64,000 nt of DNA from Varanus komodoensis (lineage: Eukaryota; Chordata; Lepidosauria; Squamata; Varanidae). The translations under genes were made by a program, and so were the position numbers. This document shows, piece after piece, positions 12,355-25,004 of this stretch. Location: positions 37,044,769 to 37,108,768 of the forward strand of contig NW_025336598.1 of NCBI RefSeq assembly GCF_004798865.1, read 5' to 3'. A model generated the notes under the pieces. It had not been told where the DNA came from. It was given only the letters and a program-made list of their open reading frames with translations, and ran no database searches. Every line of letters begins with the position of its first letter. Position 1 is the first letter of the stretch.

Positions 12355-12420
12355 GCTGCTGCAGTGCGCTGCCAAGTGACTGTCAACTTATAGCAACCCC
12401 ATGAATGAACACTCTCAAAA
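12355..12420 (+). repeat. Possible RTE-type LINE/SINE 3' fragment
   Basis: ctgccaagtgactgtcaact followed by tatagcaaccccatgaatga resembles the conserved block (caagtc-act...actta-gcgacccc-atgaat) at the 3' end of RTE-like elements and their SINEs in squamates. A GCT/GCA triplet run precedes it. Confidence 0.4.
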
Positions 12421-13639
12421 ATGCCCGAACTAAAGTGCAGAAACTAACTAATACTGTTAGTTTCTCCACTTCATTCTTGCTCAAGCAAATCCTACCATTT
12501 ATACTTTTTAAAAAAATCTCCTTATCCCTCCCAGAAATGTGGAAGCTGGTGGGTTCTGTTTGGGCCATGGGGTTATATTATCTTCCTGTGCGTCTTGCTG
12601 AAATTTTAGGGAAACAGACAGACATGTCCCCTAGTGTTCCCTCCCACCAGTGTTAAAATTCCATGTGCAGTTTACACAGGTATATCTGCTTAAACAATAA
12701 TGTATGATTTTAGACATGATCCTCTGGTAATTTCTGTGCAATTGATGGAATATTTTACCCTTAGTGACAATCCTTTAGAACTCAAAAGACACAGGAATTA
12801 CCTAGACCAAGTTCCCTAAACTTTCACCACAGCAATTTCTCCTTAGAATGCTCCAGGGTACAGTCTTCCTCCAACATCCAAACTCTACCATTGTTTTACT
12901 AGCTGCTTGGGGTCATTTGTCAAGGGTTTTATGGGCTGCTCACAAAACCTTCCTCCAACCAGATCACAGGTCAGCCCCTTGGCATAACAGAGGCACCTAC
13001 TGCCTATTGCTTATTTTCACCTAAGGTTATTCCACAGAGAAAGAATGGCTAGCCACTTCCTCCTCAGGTTTTGCCTAGTGCTTTTTACATCACAAACTAA
13101 TTAGAACACCTTCTATCTTTCTCTCTCGTTATAACTAGCATGAATTCCCCATCTGACTCTGACTGAACTCCTAATTATCAACTGTCACCTTTTAGCAGTA
13201 ATTTCCAGACTGTTCTCTTCCACCTAGCTAGAATCTCCAGGCAATCCAAATTGAACTGACTAACTAGCCTCATCTACACATCTGTCTCTTGCCTGCTTTC
13301 ATCAAATGTCGCTAAGCAACTACACAGGTCTTTGACTGTAACACGAGGCCTTGGTCCTAACTGAGATACACCATGATTTCACAGAGACACGTTTCAGAAG
13401 AACAATAGTTATGCCAAGTCATTTCTCCACAGTAGTGCTTGTCTGAGGGTGCAACAGGGGCCATGTTGACTATCACTGGAGCACAGGCACAAATGGACAG
13501 CCATTTTACCCAAGTGAAGTTCACTGTATGGTTCTATACCCAGATGATTACATTTGGCCTACACCAGAGCTTCGAAGTATCCACCATAAGGCAAAGTGGA
13601 ATACTGGTTCCCCAGTCACTGGCATCTAGCACACTGACC

Positions 13640-13815
13640 CACTATCAAAGGCAGTACGCCTATGTACACCAGTTGCAGAGAAACCTGAGCAGAAAAGCTC
13701 GTAACTTGTTTGCAGGATGCCATGGGCAACTGGTTTGCTGCTGTGCGAAAAGAATGCTGGACTAAATGGCTCTTGGGCTTATCCAGCAGGGCTCTTTGGT
13801 TCTTAAACAATCATC
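13640..13815 (+). repeat. Dispersed repeat with gatccagcagggctct tail
   Basis: The stretch aagaatgctggactaaatgg, ctcttgggcttatccagcag, ggctctttggttcttaaa matches a dispersed squamate repeat whose consensus I recall as ctggactagatgg and cctgatccagcagggctctt. The 5' limit is uncertain. Confidence 0.5.
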
Positions 13816-14754
13816 CCTTATTTGGACCAAGCCACTGACGAAGCATCCTATTTTATCCCATTCAAGTTACTGGAATGTGTATAGTCAGCTATTTCAATAA
13901 ACATTTTCTACATGGAGCGTATTGTTCTGTGCATGTAGAACATACCAAAACAGCATCTTCATACTAGCATAGACTGCCATGCCATCAGGGCAGACTCCTC
14001 TGCCTCACTCCCCATTAGCCCACAAGTGGACAGGCACCATATTCTTGGATGCACCAAGACACAGCAGATGTCACCAATAAAAGGAGATTCTTAGAATGCA
14101 AGCAGACTTGAGCCAATAAATGAAATATTAACTTCCTTACTTTGCCAAGCATTAGTCAGACAGAATATTAAAAATACTGTGTCTTTTCAAAATTATTCAA
14201 TAGTAGCTAATTTGACTAAATTTATCTGGCATTATATTCATTAATCACATGTAATATATTAATTACCTCCCCTGCCCTTTATTCAAGCTGCTGTTTCAAG
14301 GTGCCCGAATCTGTCTTCAGTGCCAAATGTGTGAAGAAGAAAGTGTCTTATGCAGGCACCTGCAACTGCATTTGATATATCAGTACAGTTCTGAGCAGTG
14401 GCACAAACTCAGGATTTGTAGCACAAAACAGGTACAAAATTTGCATATGTCTGAAGGAGATAGTAGTTGAGGGAGCTGTAGTTTTAAAAGCTGTCCAAAG
14501 GGACTCCCAAATAACTGGGAATATGGACAACCATTTCCAGAAGTGGCATATAATTTCAAGGCACTTCCTCAAAGCAGTAGCTGTTCATCTCTAAGCATGA
14601 AAAAGCAGTGGTTATCTTATATATTATCAAGCTGCTAATTTTAAGACCTATCCTATCAGTGATCTTTCCTCATCTGATCATCTACTAAATCAACAAAATT
14701 GAATTTATATCAATTCTATATTCCAGGACCTCAAGGGTGAAATTCTTCAGTGGA

Positions 14755-15290
14755 TGGGGTTCTCTGATTTTCTCTTTTGAGAACCTTTTATTTACTGGAA
14801 CGACATTTCCGAGGGGTCTTTGTTGGCAGCTTATTAATACATACATAAATTATGAGTGTACGCAATGCTCCCAGCTATTTTCCCATTCTTCCAAGCATCC
14901 CTGGAAGTCTTCAAGTGGGATGGTGTTCAGAGCCTGCATAGTGGCTCTTTGGACGTTATCCACACTACCAAAATGGTGTCCTTTCAAACCATTCTTCATC
15001 TTCGGGAATATGAAAAATTTGCAAGGAGCCAAGTCGGGGCTGTAGGCCTTGTAACCCAAAGCACTGTGACTTGATGCGTCATTGTGATGAAGGCTCCAAT
15101 TTGAGCCGATCTCAACTTGTGCCATCAGTACACTTGTGCAAATGATAGCACAGCTTCTCTTTAAGTTTTCCTCACTATTTCCAAAATTTCTGATGCACTT
15201 TTACCCAATTTCACACAATTTTATCACGTACCGCTGTTCCAAACTTGTTTGAATTTTTCTTAATACAAGGCACTTGAACAGGGTGTCACA
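14755..15290 (-). mobile_element. Mariner-family DNA transposon, internally deleted
   Basis: The minus strand carries two separated pieces of a mariner transposase. At about 15114-15217 is the N-terminal helix-turn-helix part: VKLGKSASEILEIVRK, then FAQVY and WHKL, interrupted by stops. Directly below, at about 14850-15095, is the C-terminal part: LHHNDASSHSAL, YSPDLAPCKFFIFPKMKNGL, LNTIPLEDFQGCLEEWENSW. A full mariner transposase is about 340 residues; here roughly residues 65-215 are gone. The second catalytic motif is scrambled (HND for HDN), the spacer before YSPDLAP is shortened, and the last catalytic Asp (normally APxD) is Lys. The element is inactive. I could not define the terminal inverted repeats with confidence, so the ends are approximate. 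Confidence 0.85.
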
Positions 15291-18200
15291 AAAGACAATG
15301 TCTCAACTCTGACAGGGCTTGAATGCAACTGTTCAGTGTTCTAATATGTACCTGGCACCCCACCACAAGTGACCTTCTCCCTTCACAGAGCCCTTCTCGA
15401 GCAAAGGGACTTCATTCTCGTTATTTTCTGGACACACCTCATATTAGACTGCACTGGGGGAGCTACCTTTGGAAGAAACTGTAGAACCCTGTACTCATAT
15501 GATGGGACATGTGCAGCCATTCAGCTCTTGACTATAGCTAGGCATTTAATTCATACTTTTGGTAACAAGAAGAATTTACAAGTGCCAAACTATTTGTAAA
15601 TGCAAATACAGTTTGAAATGCGTTGCAGAATTTGAATTTTCAAAAGTTTCATTTTGGTCAGTTATACTTTTTCTCCCTTTATAGATGCATGAATTATTGA
15701 ATACTTTGGTCACCACCTTAAGGGCGTTATGACAGCAGTAGAGGAAAAAACCATCTATTTCAAGCAGGCACCCAATACTTAAGTTAATCATGTTTATTAT
15801 ACAGTCAGAAGGTTATTGGAGTATTAAAGTGATGGAATTTTAATGTGCATAGCAATAAGAAATTGGTGAGTCGCTAAAATAGCTACTATCTACATTTTAA
15901 GCAGTAATTTTGTGCCAATGAAAGGTAAATATAAAATAATTACGAATTTTCCCTCTCTTGTTACATGCACGTAAGAAGTGGCACTTAAATCAGCTATACT
16001 GATATTGCCTTGTTTGCCAAACCAAAATATTCTGTAGCCAATCAATTTTTATATCTAGCAGATGATAGATGGGAAATGTGTCAAGAAAATGGCTCTCTCA
16101 TGTTCTATTATACGGTATAAATAGGTTTGCAGTTTGCAAGAACAAAGAGACTTCACTCACACCTTCAGCTGTCACTGTTCATAATAATGACATACTCTAA
16201 ATGTGGGCTTGAATATCAAGCTTTCCTTGGGGATTTTGAACTCTAAATACGGCATTAATTTTTCAGAAGTTGCTCTATGCAAGAATTTCATTTACTTAAA
16301 AGCTCGAAAAGCTTTTGTGCCAGAGCAGGAAGAAAGTAACAGATGAAGGAGTGTTTCAGATTTTTAAAAACTGACAAAAAGCACAGGTTTTTAAGAGGCT
16401 AATCATTCCCTCCATCTCTCAAGTAACTGAAGTGGATAGTTTGCAGATTCTTTCCACATTTTCCCAGCTACACTGTTCCATGAAAAACTGGCTCTTAATC
16501 TCAACAACACAGAAACCATTAGAGTTTCTTTTATTAGTCATAAGAAGCAGTGAACGAACAAAAGAAAAAAGGAAGAAAGCAAAATAATCAAGGGCAGAAC
16601 TAGTTAAGAGGAAGAGAGGGACTTCCTTCTCATTCCCTCAGTAGTATTCTAGGTTCATGAACTATTAGTACAGTGGTTAACAACTTTCAGCCCTCGAGAA
16701 GTTTTGGCCTACAACTGACATGATTTTTAGGCCCCTGAAAAAGAACAACCCTGAAACCTGTGGAGTGATAAGATAGTACAAATGGTCAAACTTGGATTCT
16801 GGGTGGCTTGCTATCCAAGGCAACAAGACACCATGGGGAAGTTCGCACAAGACAGCAAGTGTCCAATTTATGCAAATTTTCTCAGCATGAGACTGGCATG
16901 CCCATCATAACAGTGGCATGTTAACCACATGCAAGTCATGCAAACCTAGCTGAGGCATTTCCACACAAATAGGCTTGTGAACTTTCAACTTCTGGAAGCA
17001 ACATCCAAGGTTGCCAAACTGATTTTAGGAAATAAATCTATACAAATTTATGAGTGGCAGAAGAAGCTTCAAGAACATCTAAACATGCAGCCTCAATCAT
17101 GTCCACAAGCTATGGATAGTTTTCCCCATTTCTGAATGAGAAGAGGAAATGGAAGGCTACTTTTGATGAAATGTCTCATACAATGATACAGGTGCGTCAA
17201 GTACATGTGCAACTTATCTAGTGTAAAAGATAAAAAGATACATGTGCAACTTATCTCTCTTTACAAAGGGGACTTTTCTTACTTGTCACTCACTTCTTCA
17301 ATGGATTGTTAGTCATCTTTTGAATATATTTCCCACTTTATAGGATGACTGCTTCAAAGGTATCGTATAAACATTTCACAATAAATTATCTCAATAAATA
17401 AAAACACAAGCTAAAACATGGCACTTAGAAAGAAGCATTTTAATTCACATCTACCTTTCTTAGATGTATGTGACTGCAAAAATTACTTTTCAGACAGACA
17501 GACATGCCAAAGACAACCTGAAATCAGCTCGTCTAAACATTCTGTCCATTTTGGCTCACAGCATCTTCTCCATTTGCAAATCTTTTAACAGTCAATCCCC
17601 AGCAGTCTATCATACATGGTTAGCTGACCATTTGCTAATGCAAATTAGTCCACTCTTTTAAAAAATTGCATGTGTAAGGTCTCCTGTTTACCAACTCTTC
17701 CAAATGACCTTACCATATGACATGCTTGTTCTGTTGCTGCAGATCCAGATCACCTGCCAGTGGGGGTATCATTAGCTAACTAGAACACCTTACACTGACA
17801 TAATTGATCGTGCTTATCTGCAAAGTACTTAACAGTTCAGGTTAGTGTTACCTTATGTTCCAAAGGAAAAATGAAATGTAGTGACAGTCCAGTGGGGAAG
17901 GGAAGAGAGCTCTGAACAGAGCAGGCCTGGGCATCAAGTTCTATGCTATGACAGCAGGTTCTATACAGGGACTTTAATATTCATTGAGCCAACTATGCTC
18001 TATAGTCCTCTGTGCCGCAAGAGTCTCCTTCACAGCCCAGTGTTTCAGATGCCCTTCGGTATATTTTTAGGAAGGTTTTACTCCCTAGTTTTTCTTTCTG
18101 AAGCAAGAACACAAGAATAGCAAGAGGGCCGTGGAGTGGTTCACATCCCCACAGGCTTGCAGGTGCCTCTACAGAATGAAGGCAAAGTTGACATCAGCAA

Positions 18201-18721
18201 AACGGGTCAAATTTGTCACTACCCCTTTTTCTCATGCTGATTTTTTTAAATTTCAAGGTTTTCTCTGTCTCAACTACAAAGAAATTTGCAACGGCCAGTC
18301 TTTATTGATCCACCTAACCGATTAAAAAGACCGTTTCTCCTCCTAAAAAATTTAAACTGTCCAAAGTCTCCCTTCAAATGCCCCATAATCCAAGGCAACC
18401 ACAATTGTTGGAGGCACTGTACACTAAAAGACAGGCCTTTGGGCTACTCAGATGCATTAGAGCCACACAGAAGTTACACAGTTAAACAGGTCCTTATGCT
18501 GCATTTCTCCATTCCTACCAAAGAAGAGCATGCCAAAAAAGAAATGGCAGCCCTAATTCAGAACCAGAATAGCTGAATTACACAGGGATTCAAATTAATT
18601 TTATGAGTTAAGAAGTTCACCTCTCTAGAGCTGAATGGTTGAATATCTCATTTTCAGTTTCTCCCATGTTTGAATGTTAAAATCTCAAGTTCTTTCCTTC
18701 CTGAAGAGAAAAATCATATAA

Positions 18722-18864
18722 ATTTGGCCAGGGTGACTTATTTTATATTGTTAACTTATTTTATATTGTTAATTTATATTATTTTAATTGATTTATGTTG
18801 TGAGCCACCCCGAGGCTTCGGTGAATGGGGCGGCATAGAAGTTTTCTAAATAAATAAATAAAAT
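18722..18864 (+). mobile_element. LINE 3' tail (gagccaccccgaggcttcgg type)
   Basis: AT-rich sequence leads into tgttgtgagccaccccgagg, cttcggtgaatggggcggca and ends in AAATAAATAAATAAA. This is the conserved 3' end of a squamate L2/CR1-type LINE. Sister tails are at 42375-42450 and 50672-50935, the latter sharing the upstream word ggccaggg. Confidence 0.75.
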
Positions 18865-19454
18865 TTGAGCAAACCATTAATTTGGCAATTAAATTTTGGC
18901 AAGCCACTCTATGACCAAACTTTGGCACGCCAGAGAGCACCCTGCCCCCAGAATCATGGAAATTCTCTTGGGATCCTTCTACTCTTTTTAGAAGCTTCAG
19001 CATTCCCTATAACCCATGTTCCGCTTATCCGATATTCTCCAGCAACATTAGACTGTCTTGTTACAGTTCTAACTGGCTGAAAAAAATTATAGAGGACCAA
19101 TAGGGGACAGGAAGAAATTACACTTTGCTGAGAAAACAGAAGCCACCTGAAGATTTGAGAAGAGTTCTGGAAGTAGAGGTGAAGAGAAGCATTTTTCTTC
19201 CAGCAAAACAGCTATGCAGTATGGCCCTTACCTAATTATTTTAACAGAGAGGAGATACTCTGTATGTAATCCAGATCAGAAAAGGGCTGCTCATGAACTA
19301 TGCAAAATGTACATAAAAATCCCAAAAGCTGAACAGAATTTTGTCTCCTCATCCTCCTGCAATTTAAAGGTCCATGTCCTGCTGGGATTACTTCATGCAT
19401 ACCACAGTCCTGAATTTTTAGCCATCAGCACATTCAACTGCACCAAACTACATG

Positions 19455-19600
19455 CAATCAGCCCTGATTCACCAGCACCAGGCCCATCTCCATCATCACC
19501 ACCACCATCACCAGTAAATGTTAGGCTTAATGTTACTTCAAGCATGTTCTAAACTGTTTTAAGAACTGCTTATTTTATTTGCTGTATACCTGCACACATA
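19455..19600 (+). repeat. Dispersed repeat, copy without hAT insertion
   Basis: The segment with caccagcaccaggcccatct, a CAT/CAC triplet run, atgttaggcttaatgtta and ttctaaactgttttaagaac is the paralogue of 63662-64000. Here ttctaaac occurs once (19547-19554), so this copy shows the site before the hAT insertion seen in the other copy. The family of the host repeat is unknown. Confidence 0.8.
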
Positions 19601-20055
19601 CAGATTCTCTCTCTCTTCAGTACATTCAGTTACTTTATAATTCCTGTACTATTATTTCTAAAATGTTACATTGTGTTTAAGATGTTTTAGTGAATGTGGA
19701 AGTGTTTCTCAAGTGTTTTACATGCATAGGAGGGTTTATAAGAAAAACATTTGGCTTACTCATGTAATCTGACTTGCATACAAATTCAACTGAAGGACAT
19801 TCTCAGGTGCAGAACTCACCAGTAACCTGGGAGTGCCTGCATTCAAACTGACCATCTACTTTCTAAGGACCTGATGTTTTATCAGCCAGGCTACATAAAG
19901 CAAGGCAGAATAGTATGACAAAACATGAGAATGAAAACTTGTAGCACCATCAATCTGGCATAGTGGGGACATCTTGAAAACCTATTTTGTTTTGACCTAA
20001 TTAATAAATCAGGAATATATTGGCTACTGTCCCAAAGTTTCAACAATTAAACAAT

Positions 20056-20556
20056 TTAAAAATATAAATAAATAAAAAGCATTACAAAGAAGAGCAGCTT
20101 CACTTTAGGAAAGACTAACTTATTAACTACATACTGCCCTTCACAAATAGTGTTATCTCTGACCTCGAAGTGAGGGTGAGAAAAGATATTACCTGCCCAA
20201 AAAAAATAAAAAAAAAATCTAACTTTGCTCCCAACATCAACTGGTTGTCCAGCTGCTATATTCACTGCTCCTATCAGGTTTTTTAAGCTGTGACAGTCCA
20301 GATATAAAGGAGCCACACTACGTGCAGGAAGCAATTTCATGGTTGAACAGCCTTGCACCATTAAATCAGAAAATAGAGTTACACTCAGCTCACTAGGTGG
20401 ACTCTGTTTCCAGTGAGGACCTCTATCAACTTCCTGCAAGCAGGCTGCTAAAAAAGCAAGATGGCACGAGAGAAAAATATCTCCCTTCCCAACACAAATC
20501 TTTAAAATAACCGTAAGAAAGATTATGCTAAATGCATTCACCACCCTGGCATACAT
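20056..20556 (-). other. Unrecognised 166-codon open frame
   Basis: This is the longest open frame in the introns. It starts MYARVVNAFSIIFL and contains LFSDLMVQGCSTMKLLPARS and NLIGAVNIAAGQPVDVG. I recognise no family. The hydrophobic start could mimic a signal peptide, and the C-terminal end is Phe/Leu/Tyr-rich because of T-rich DNA. No splice sites or codon bias mark it as host coding sequence. It may be a transposon relic or chance. Confidence 0.25.
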
Positions 20557-21189
20557 TTCTCCCCCAATTTTTGGGAAAGCCCCCCAAACGAAACAGATGA
20601 ATAGGATAGATTAGCAACTCTGTCCAGCATGTCCCAAAACCTAGCCTGGGCAATATTATTATTTATTACATGTGTCCATCTTTCTATGGTGCTTTTTGAA
20701 ATTCAAATCATTTCACCTCTTTTGCCTTGGCAATCTGTCTAGCAACTGAATATTAAGAAAACAAGCATCATGGCTACAGAAGAATTACTAAACTTTATTG
20801 TTGGACATGACTTGACAGCACGTAACAACAGAAATCATTCTATCAAGCCTATTATTGCTCCTATAGGTTAGGATGCTCACATGACAATAGCCAGAGCTTG
20901 ATTGATATTTTAACTCAGTTTGAGGAAATTTACTTGCAGGGAATTGGACTTGAAAGCAGTACTCTGTGGTATATAGACACATGCATGGGAAGCAAATGGG
21001 ATGGGATCATTAATTTAAAGACAAAACAGGGCTTAGGGGGTGAGAGCTGGAGATACTAGAAGTAGCACATCCATGCAGCACTTTAAAGCAAAACACGCAG
21101 ATTATTTTACCATTCAAAAAGTTATCCAAGAGGCTCCCCTTTATAAATGTCACAAAGAAACTGTATGTATCCAGTGTTTGCTTTGTGCA

Positions 21190-21330
21190 TACAGTGCATA
21201 TTCTTTATTGTTTTAATTTGTTCTAAGAGCTGTCTGGATGATGTCTTGATGTTTAAAACTTTGTAAACTGCCCAGGGGGCTTCAGCTATGGGCAGTATAG
21301 AAATGTAATTGATGATGATGATGATATATG
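21190..21330 (+). mobile_element. LINE 3' tail (aaactgcccagggggcttc type) with ATG repeat
   Basis: tttgtaaactgcccaggggg, cttcagctatgggcagtata and gaaatgtaattgatgatgat form a conserved L2/CR1-like 3' end followed by a (GAT)n run, the usual terminal microsatellite of these LINEs. Confidence 0.7.
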
Positions 21331-21559
21331 TCACTGACAAAAAAGCATCAGTTGCCGTAACAAAACCCTCTTTTTAAAAAAGAGCCCAGAGAGTCAACAA
21401 ACACTGTCAAAACTCTTTTCTCCTAAAAAGGCGATTGGGATGCACTTTTACACTTAACCAAGGAGCTAGAGGTTGGGGAAAAGTGCAAATCTGTATTACT
21501 CTGAAGACTATCAGTGCAAAAGAAAAATATAAGATCCTGCCATGAAGGGCATATAAATT

Positions 21560-21577
21560 CCCCCCCCCCCCCCCCCC
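21560..21577. repeat. Poly-C tract, 18 bases
   Basis: Eighteen consecutive C on the plus strand. Shorter G runs occur at 40616-40625 and 51617-51626. Confidence 0.97.
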
Positions 21578-24500
21578 GCATTAGCACAGTTCTCTTCTGC
21601 CTTTGCTTGACAAATTGCCGTGTGCCAGCTGTCTGGGGAAAGCGGAGAGGGGGGGAAGAATTTGGACCCTGCCTGGGTCACTGTTTCAGGGTCTTGGTCC
21701 TCTAATCACATATCCTAGCACTCTGACACAGGAGATTCCAAATCAGTAAGATCCTTTTACTGCAGCAAATCCGACAGATTAGCTTACTAGCTACAATTTT
21801 CAGAAATTATGAAACTGATGACATTTTGCTGCGAACTTTTAATACAGTTCCACATCAAGGTAGCAGACCAGAACATCTCTTAGGGACCAAATTCCCTGGC
21901 ATTCCACATCATGGCAAGGAACTGGAGCCAATTCCCTCCACCCTCAGACAGAGAAGGAATGGAGTCTATTCCCACTGATCCAGCAACAAGGAAAAGGATC
22001 CTAATAAGAGGCTGGACTTACCCAGACACTCCCAAAGAGATCCCATCCTGTTTTGCCACTGAGTGGGAACCTCCACAGTGCTGTGAACTTTGGCCTTAGG
22101 ATCTGAGCAACTCCTAGCTTTCCCTTTGAGAAAAAAAGAGTCTGAATCCTACTGAGCATGAGATAAGCAAAGGGATTTGAGGGAAGGATCTGAATCACCA
22201 TTTGCTTCTCCACAGAGGTCCGTACCCACTTGGTGACTTAGACCCTCTGGATACTGTGAGCCAAGGGCTCTTGACAATAAGGGTCCAAAGCAAGATCAAA
22301 CACAGGTCGAAACAAGCAGAGATTTCCCACATATTCCAAAACAATCTCCCAGTGCCGGGATTCTACCCTACAAGGATCAAGGCATGGGGAAGTCCAGAAT
22401 TCAGGGATTAATCCCAAGCCAGGCAGAATTGCTCAATTGCTCTAAATTGCTCTAAGATGAACATATAAAATCAATAGCCCACAAAGATACATAGTTCTTT
22501 GAGTTCAAAGTGAGGAAAGTCCAAATTGGGTATACTCCATGTGCAGAGTGCTGTTTCAGGCTGGAAAAGTCTAGCTTTACCCTGCAAAGATGCGAGCAAG
22601 GAAGACCAGAGATATTCTGGAGGTTATGCAATGCCTTAAAAGTAAAGGTGTAGCCATAATACCTCTCCTTCAAAGCCACTATTGAAAAGGGATGAAGCCC
22701 CACCCTACCTGTATGATTCCCTTCTACCAAGGTGAGATTTCAATCTGAGTGACATCCCTGCAAGCTACCCCCCTTCTGTTAGGTTTCTGGAAGAAGTGCA
22801 GGGCCAAAACTGCAGCTGGACAGGGCAGACAGCTTGATTCTTGATTGCTTTCGCCTGGCAGCTCTGACAGAGATAAGCTCACATGGATTTTGACATATCA
22901 CAAATTATTTAGGCCCAACACTTTCCAGACTACCACTGATCAAATTCTGGCTCTGAGCTAAAGGGCCTACCTTATTACTGACACTGAAACTTTCACAGTG
23001 TGCCAGGTTGGTACCTGTTTCACTTTGGTAACACCTACTCCCCAGGACATTATCTAGGTGAGGCTCTTCTATTTTGGAGCAATGAAGGCCTGCATCTCTG
23101 CACTTGCACAAGTCAAACCATTAAAACATCCTTACACCTTCAAGGCTCAGATTTAAAAAAAAAACAGTTGGACAACCAATGACAGCCCTTCCAATATGCC
23201 ACTTGCTCACTTTCAAGAGACTGTCACTGACAGTGACAAGGGGATGATCAGAGATTTTTGCTGCTTTTGACTCATGCATCATTTGCTGATGACATGAAAA
23301 CTGACTGTGGATAAAACAGCCTTAGAACATTAATGGGCAAGGGGGGCAGCCAACCACACCTACTTACCTCCAGTGGACTGCCGTGTCATATGAACCAGAT
23401 CACAGAGTGCAAAGGAAATATGATCTATTCAAATAAGTATGGAGGATTTTAGGGTGGAACAAAGTATTACAACAGGCAGAAGTACCACCAGTATCTGCCA
23501 TCTCCTGCTTTCTTCCTGTTAACATTTAGAATAGTACCATACATTACTTCCCCACTTTGTGTCCCACTGACAAAAGTTTCAATGTGAAAAAATGCTACGG
23601 CATTTTTAAAAAGAACAAAACACCCGCCTTATTTTTAACTGTGATGTGATCGAGATTTTTCAATAGCTGAAACACTTTTAATGATCACAGTTCGAGAGTA
23701 AGAACACAGGAAAATGTATGTACAAGTACAAACTGTAGCTTAATATTCCCCAGGTTAAATCAAGCGGATGTGTTTGAATGGGATTGTGCATATTAGATGC
23801 AGCTTTCTGTTGTAATGTGTTCACGCAGACACTAGGAGAGCTTTAGCACTGTGTGCTTCTAGTTCATCCGCACTGGGTTTCAACAGAGTCCTGCTGGCTC
23901 AGGCCAGAACAGGGCAGTTGAGCTTGTTAAGACTCTTCTGAATGCAGCTTTGTTAGACTATGGAAAGACTTGGAGCGTTCCTTTGTTCAAGGCATTACGT
24001 GCATCTAGAACGGAACCAGTAAGCATATCCGAAGAACGGCACAAGGATGCCTGCATCTGGCGCACTTCTGTGTGCATGCGTCTGGATGTGAAAGATACGG
24101 CAATGGGGGGAAATGGGTATGACAGTGGGGACTCCGACACAGTTTAATCAACAGCAGTGAACTTGAGAAGATTGCTGTGAAATACTGACTCTTTTTTTCG
24201 CTGCTAATGTGGAACTAGATTGAGAGAAGCAATTTTGCTGAGTTGTTTAAGGCTTGAAGAGAAACCTGTTAACCCCTCAACTGCTTAAACTGTTGAAGGA
24301 CAATTTTAACTCAGACCCCAGTGGAGGAATTCAAATACAGCCCTGGAGATGTTTGTGGCAGAGGTGGAAAAAACTTTCTCTGAATTGCAATTATATGGCA
24401 GATCTGACACAAATTTTACGATACAGGCTAGTCTCATAATTACTGAGGGTAGCTGCAGTCACCCTATTTGGGACAGGACTGCAGGATCCCTATCAGGATT

Positions 24501-24884
24501 TCACTGCTTCCATGACAACCATGGGCATGTCATCGGCCCAACACATGCAGTGGTGCATATTCCAGATGTGGTCTTTTTGGCCAGATATGCGGATGGTGCT
24601 CTGAATGTGGGGAATTTGACTCTCAGTGATACATTGAAGTGCTTTACTTCAACCATTTATTTATTTAAACAAACAAAGTCCCTGTCCTGGCCCCATCCCC
24701 TTGAAATTCCCTCCCTCCCACTGCCTCACCCATGCCAAAAAGAAGAGCTAAAGCTTGCCTCCCCTTCTCCCAATCGCAACCCCCCCAGCCCTTGAGACTG
24801 CCTCCCTCCCACCGCCTCTGCACTTGCCTGCCAGGGTGTCCTGCCACACAGTGACCCCCAAGCCACTCCGCCGTAAAAAGTGTA

Positions 24885-24995
24885 GAAATCTCAAGTCAGG
24901 TCACTCGCTTGTTACTCCCGAGTCAAGTCCAAGTTGAGTCACTGTCATGACTTGAGTTGGACTTGGCAGCATGTTGCTCGACTTGAGTCCCCAAC
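24885..24995. repeat. GACTCAAGTC-rich foldback repeat
   Basis: The words gagtcaagtccaagt, tgagtcactgtcatgactt, gagttggacttg and cgacttgagtc alternate in direct and inverted orientation within about 90 bp. This allows a partly matched hairpin centred near 24948 (15 of 18 positions pair between the inner arms). It sits just upstream of the LINE that begins near 25005. I recall such GACTTGAGTC-rich elements in other vertebrates but cannot name the family. Confidence 0.6.
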
Positions 24996-25004
24996 ACTGC
25001 AGAA

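Noticed and set aside
24349-24795. 148-codon plus-strand frame with FHDNHGHVIGPTHAVVHIPD
   Set aside because: I recognise no family and see no splice context. The second half is Pro/Ser-rich low-complexity sequence, so I did not call it a gene.
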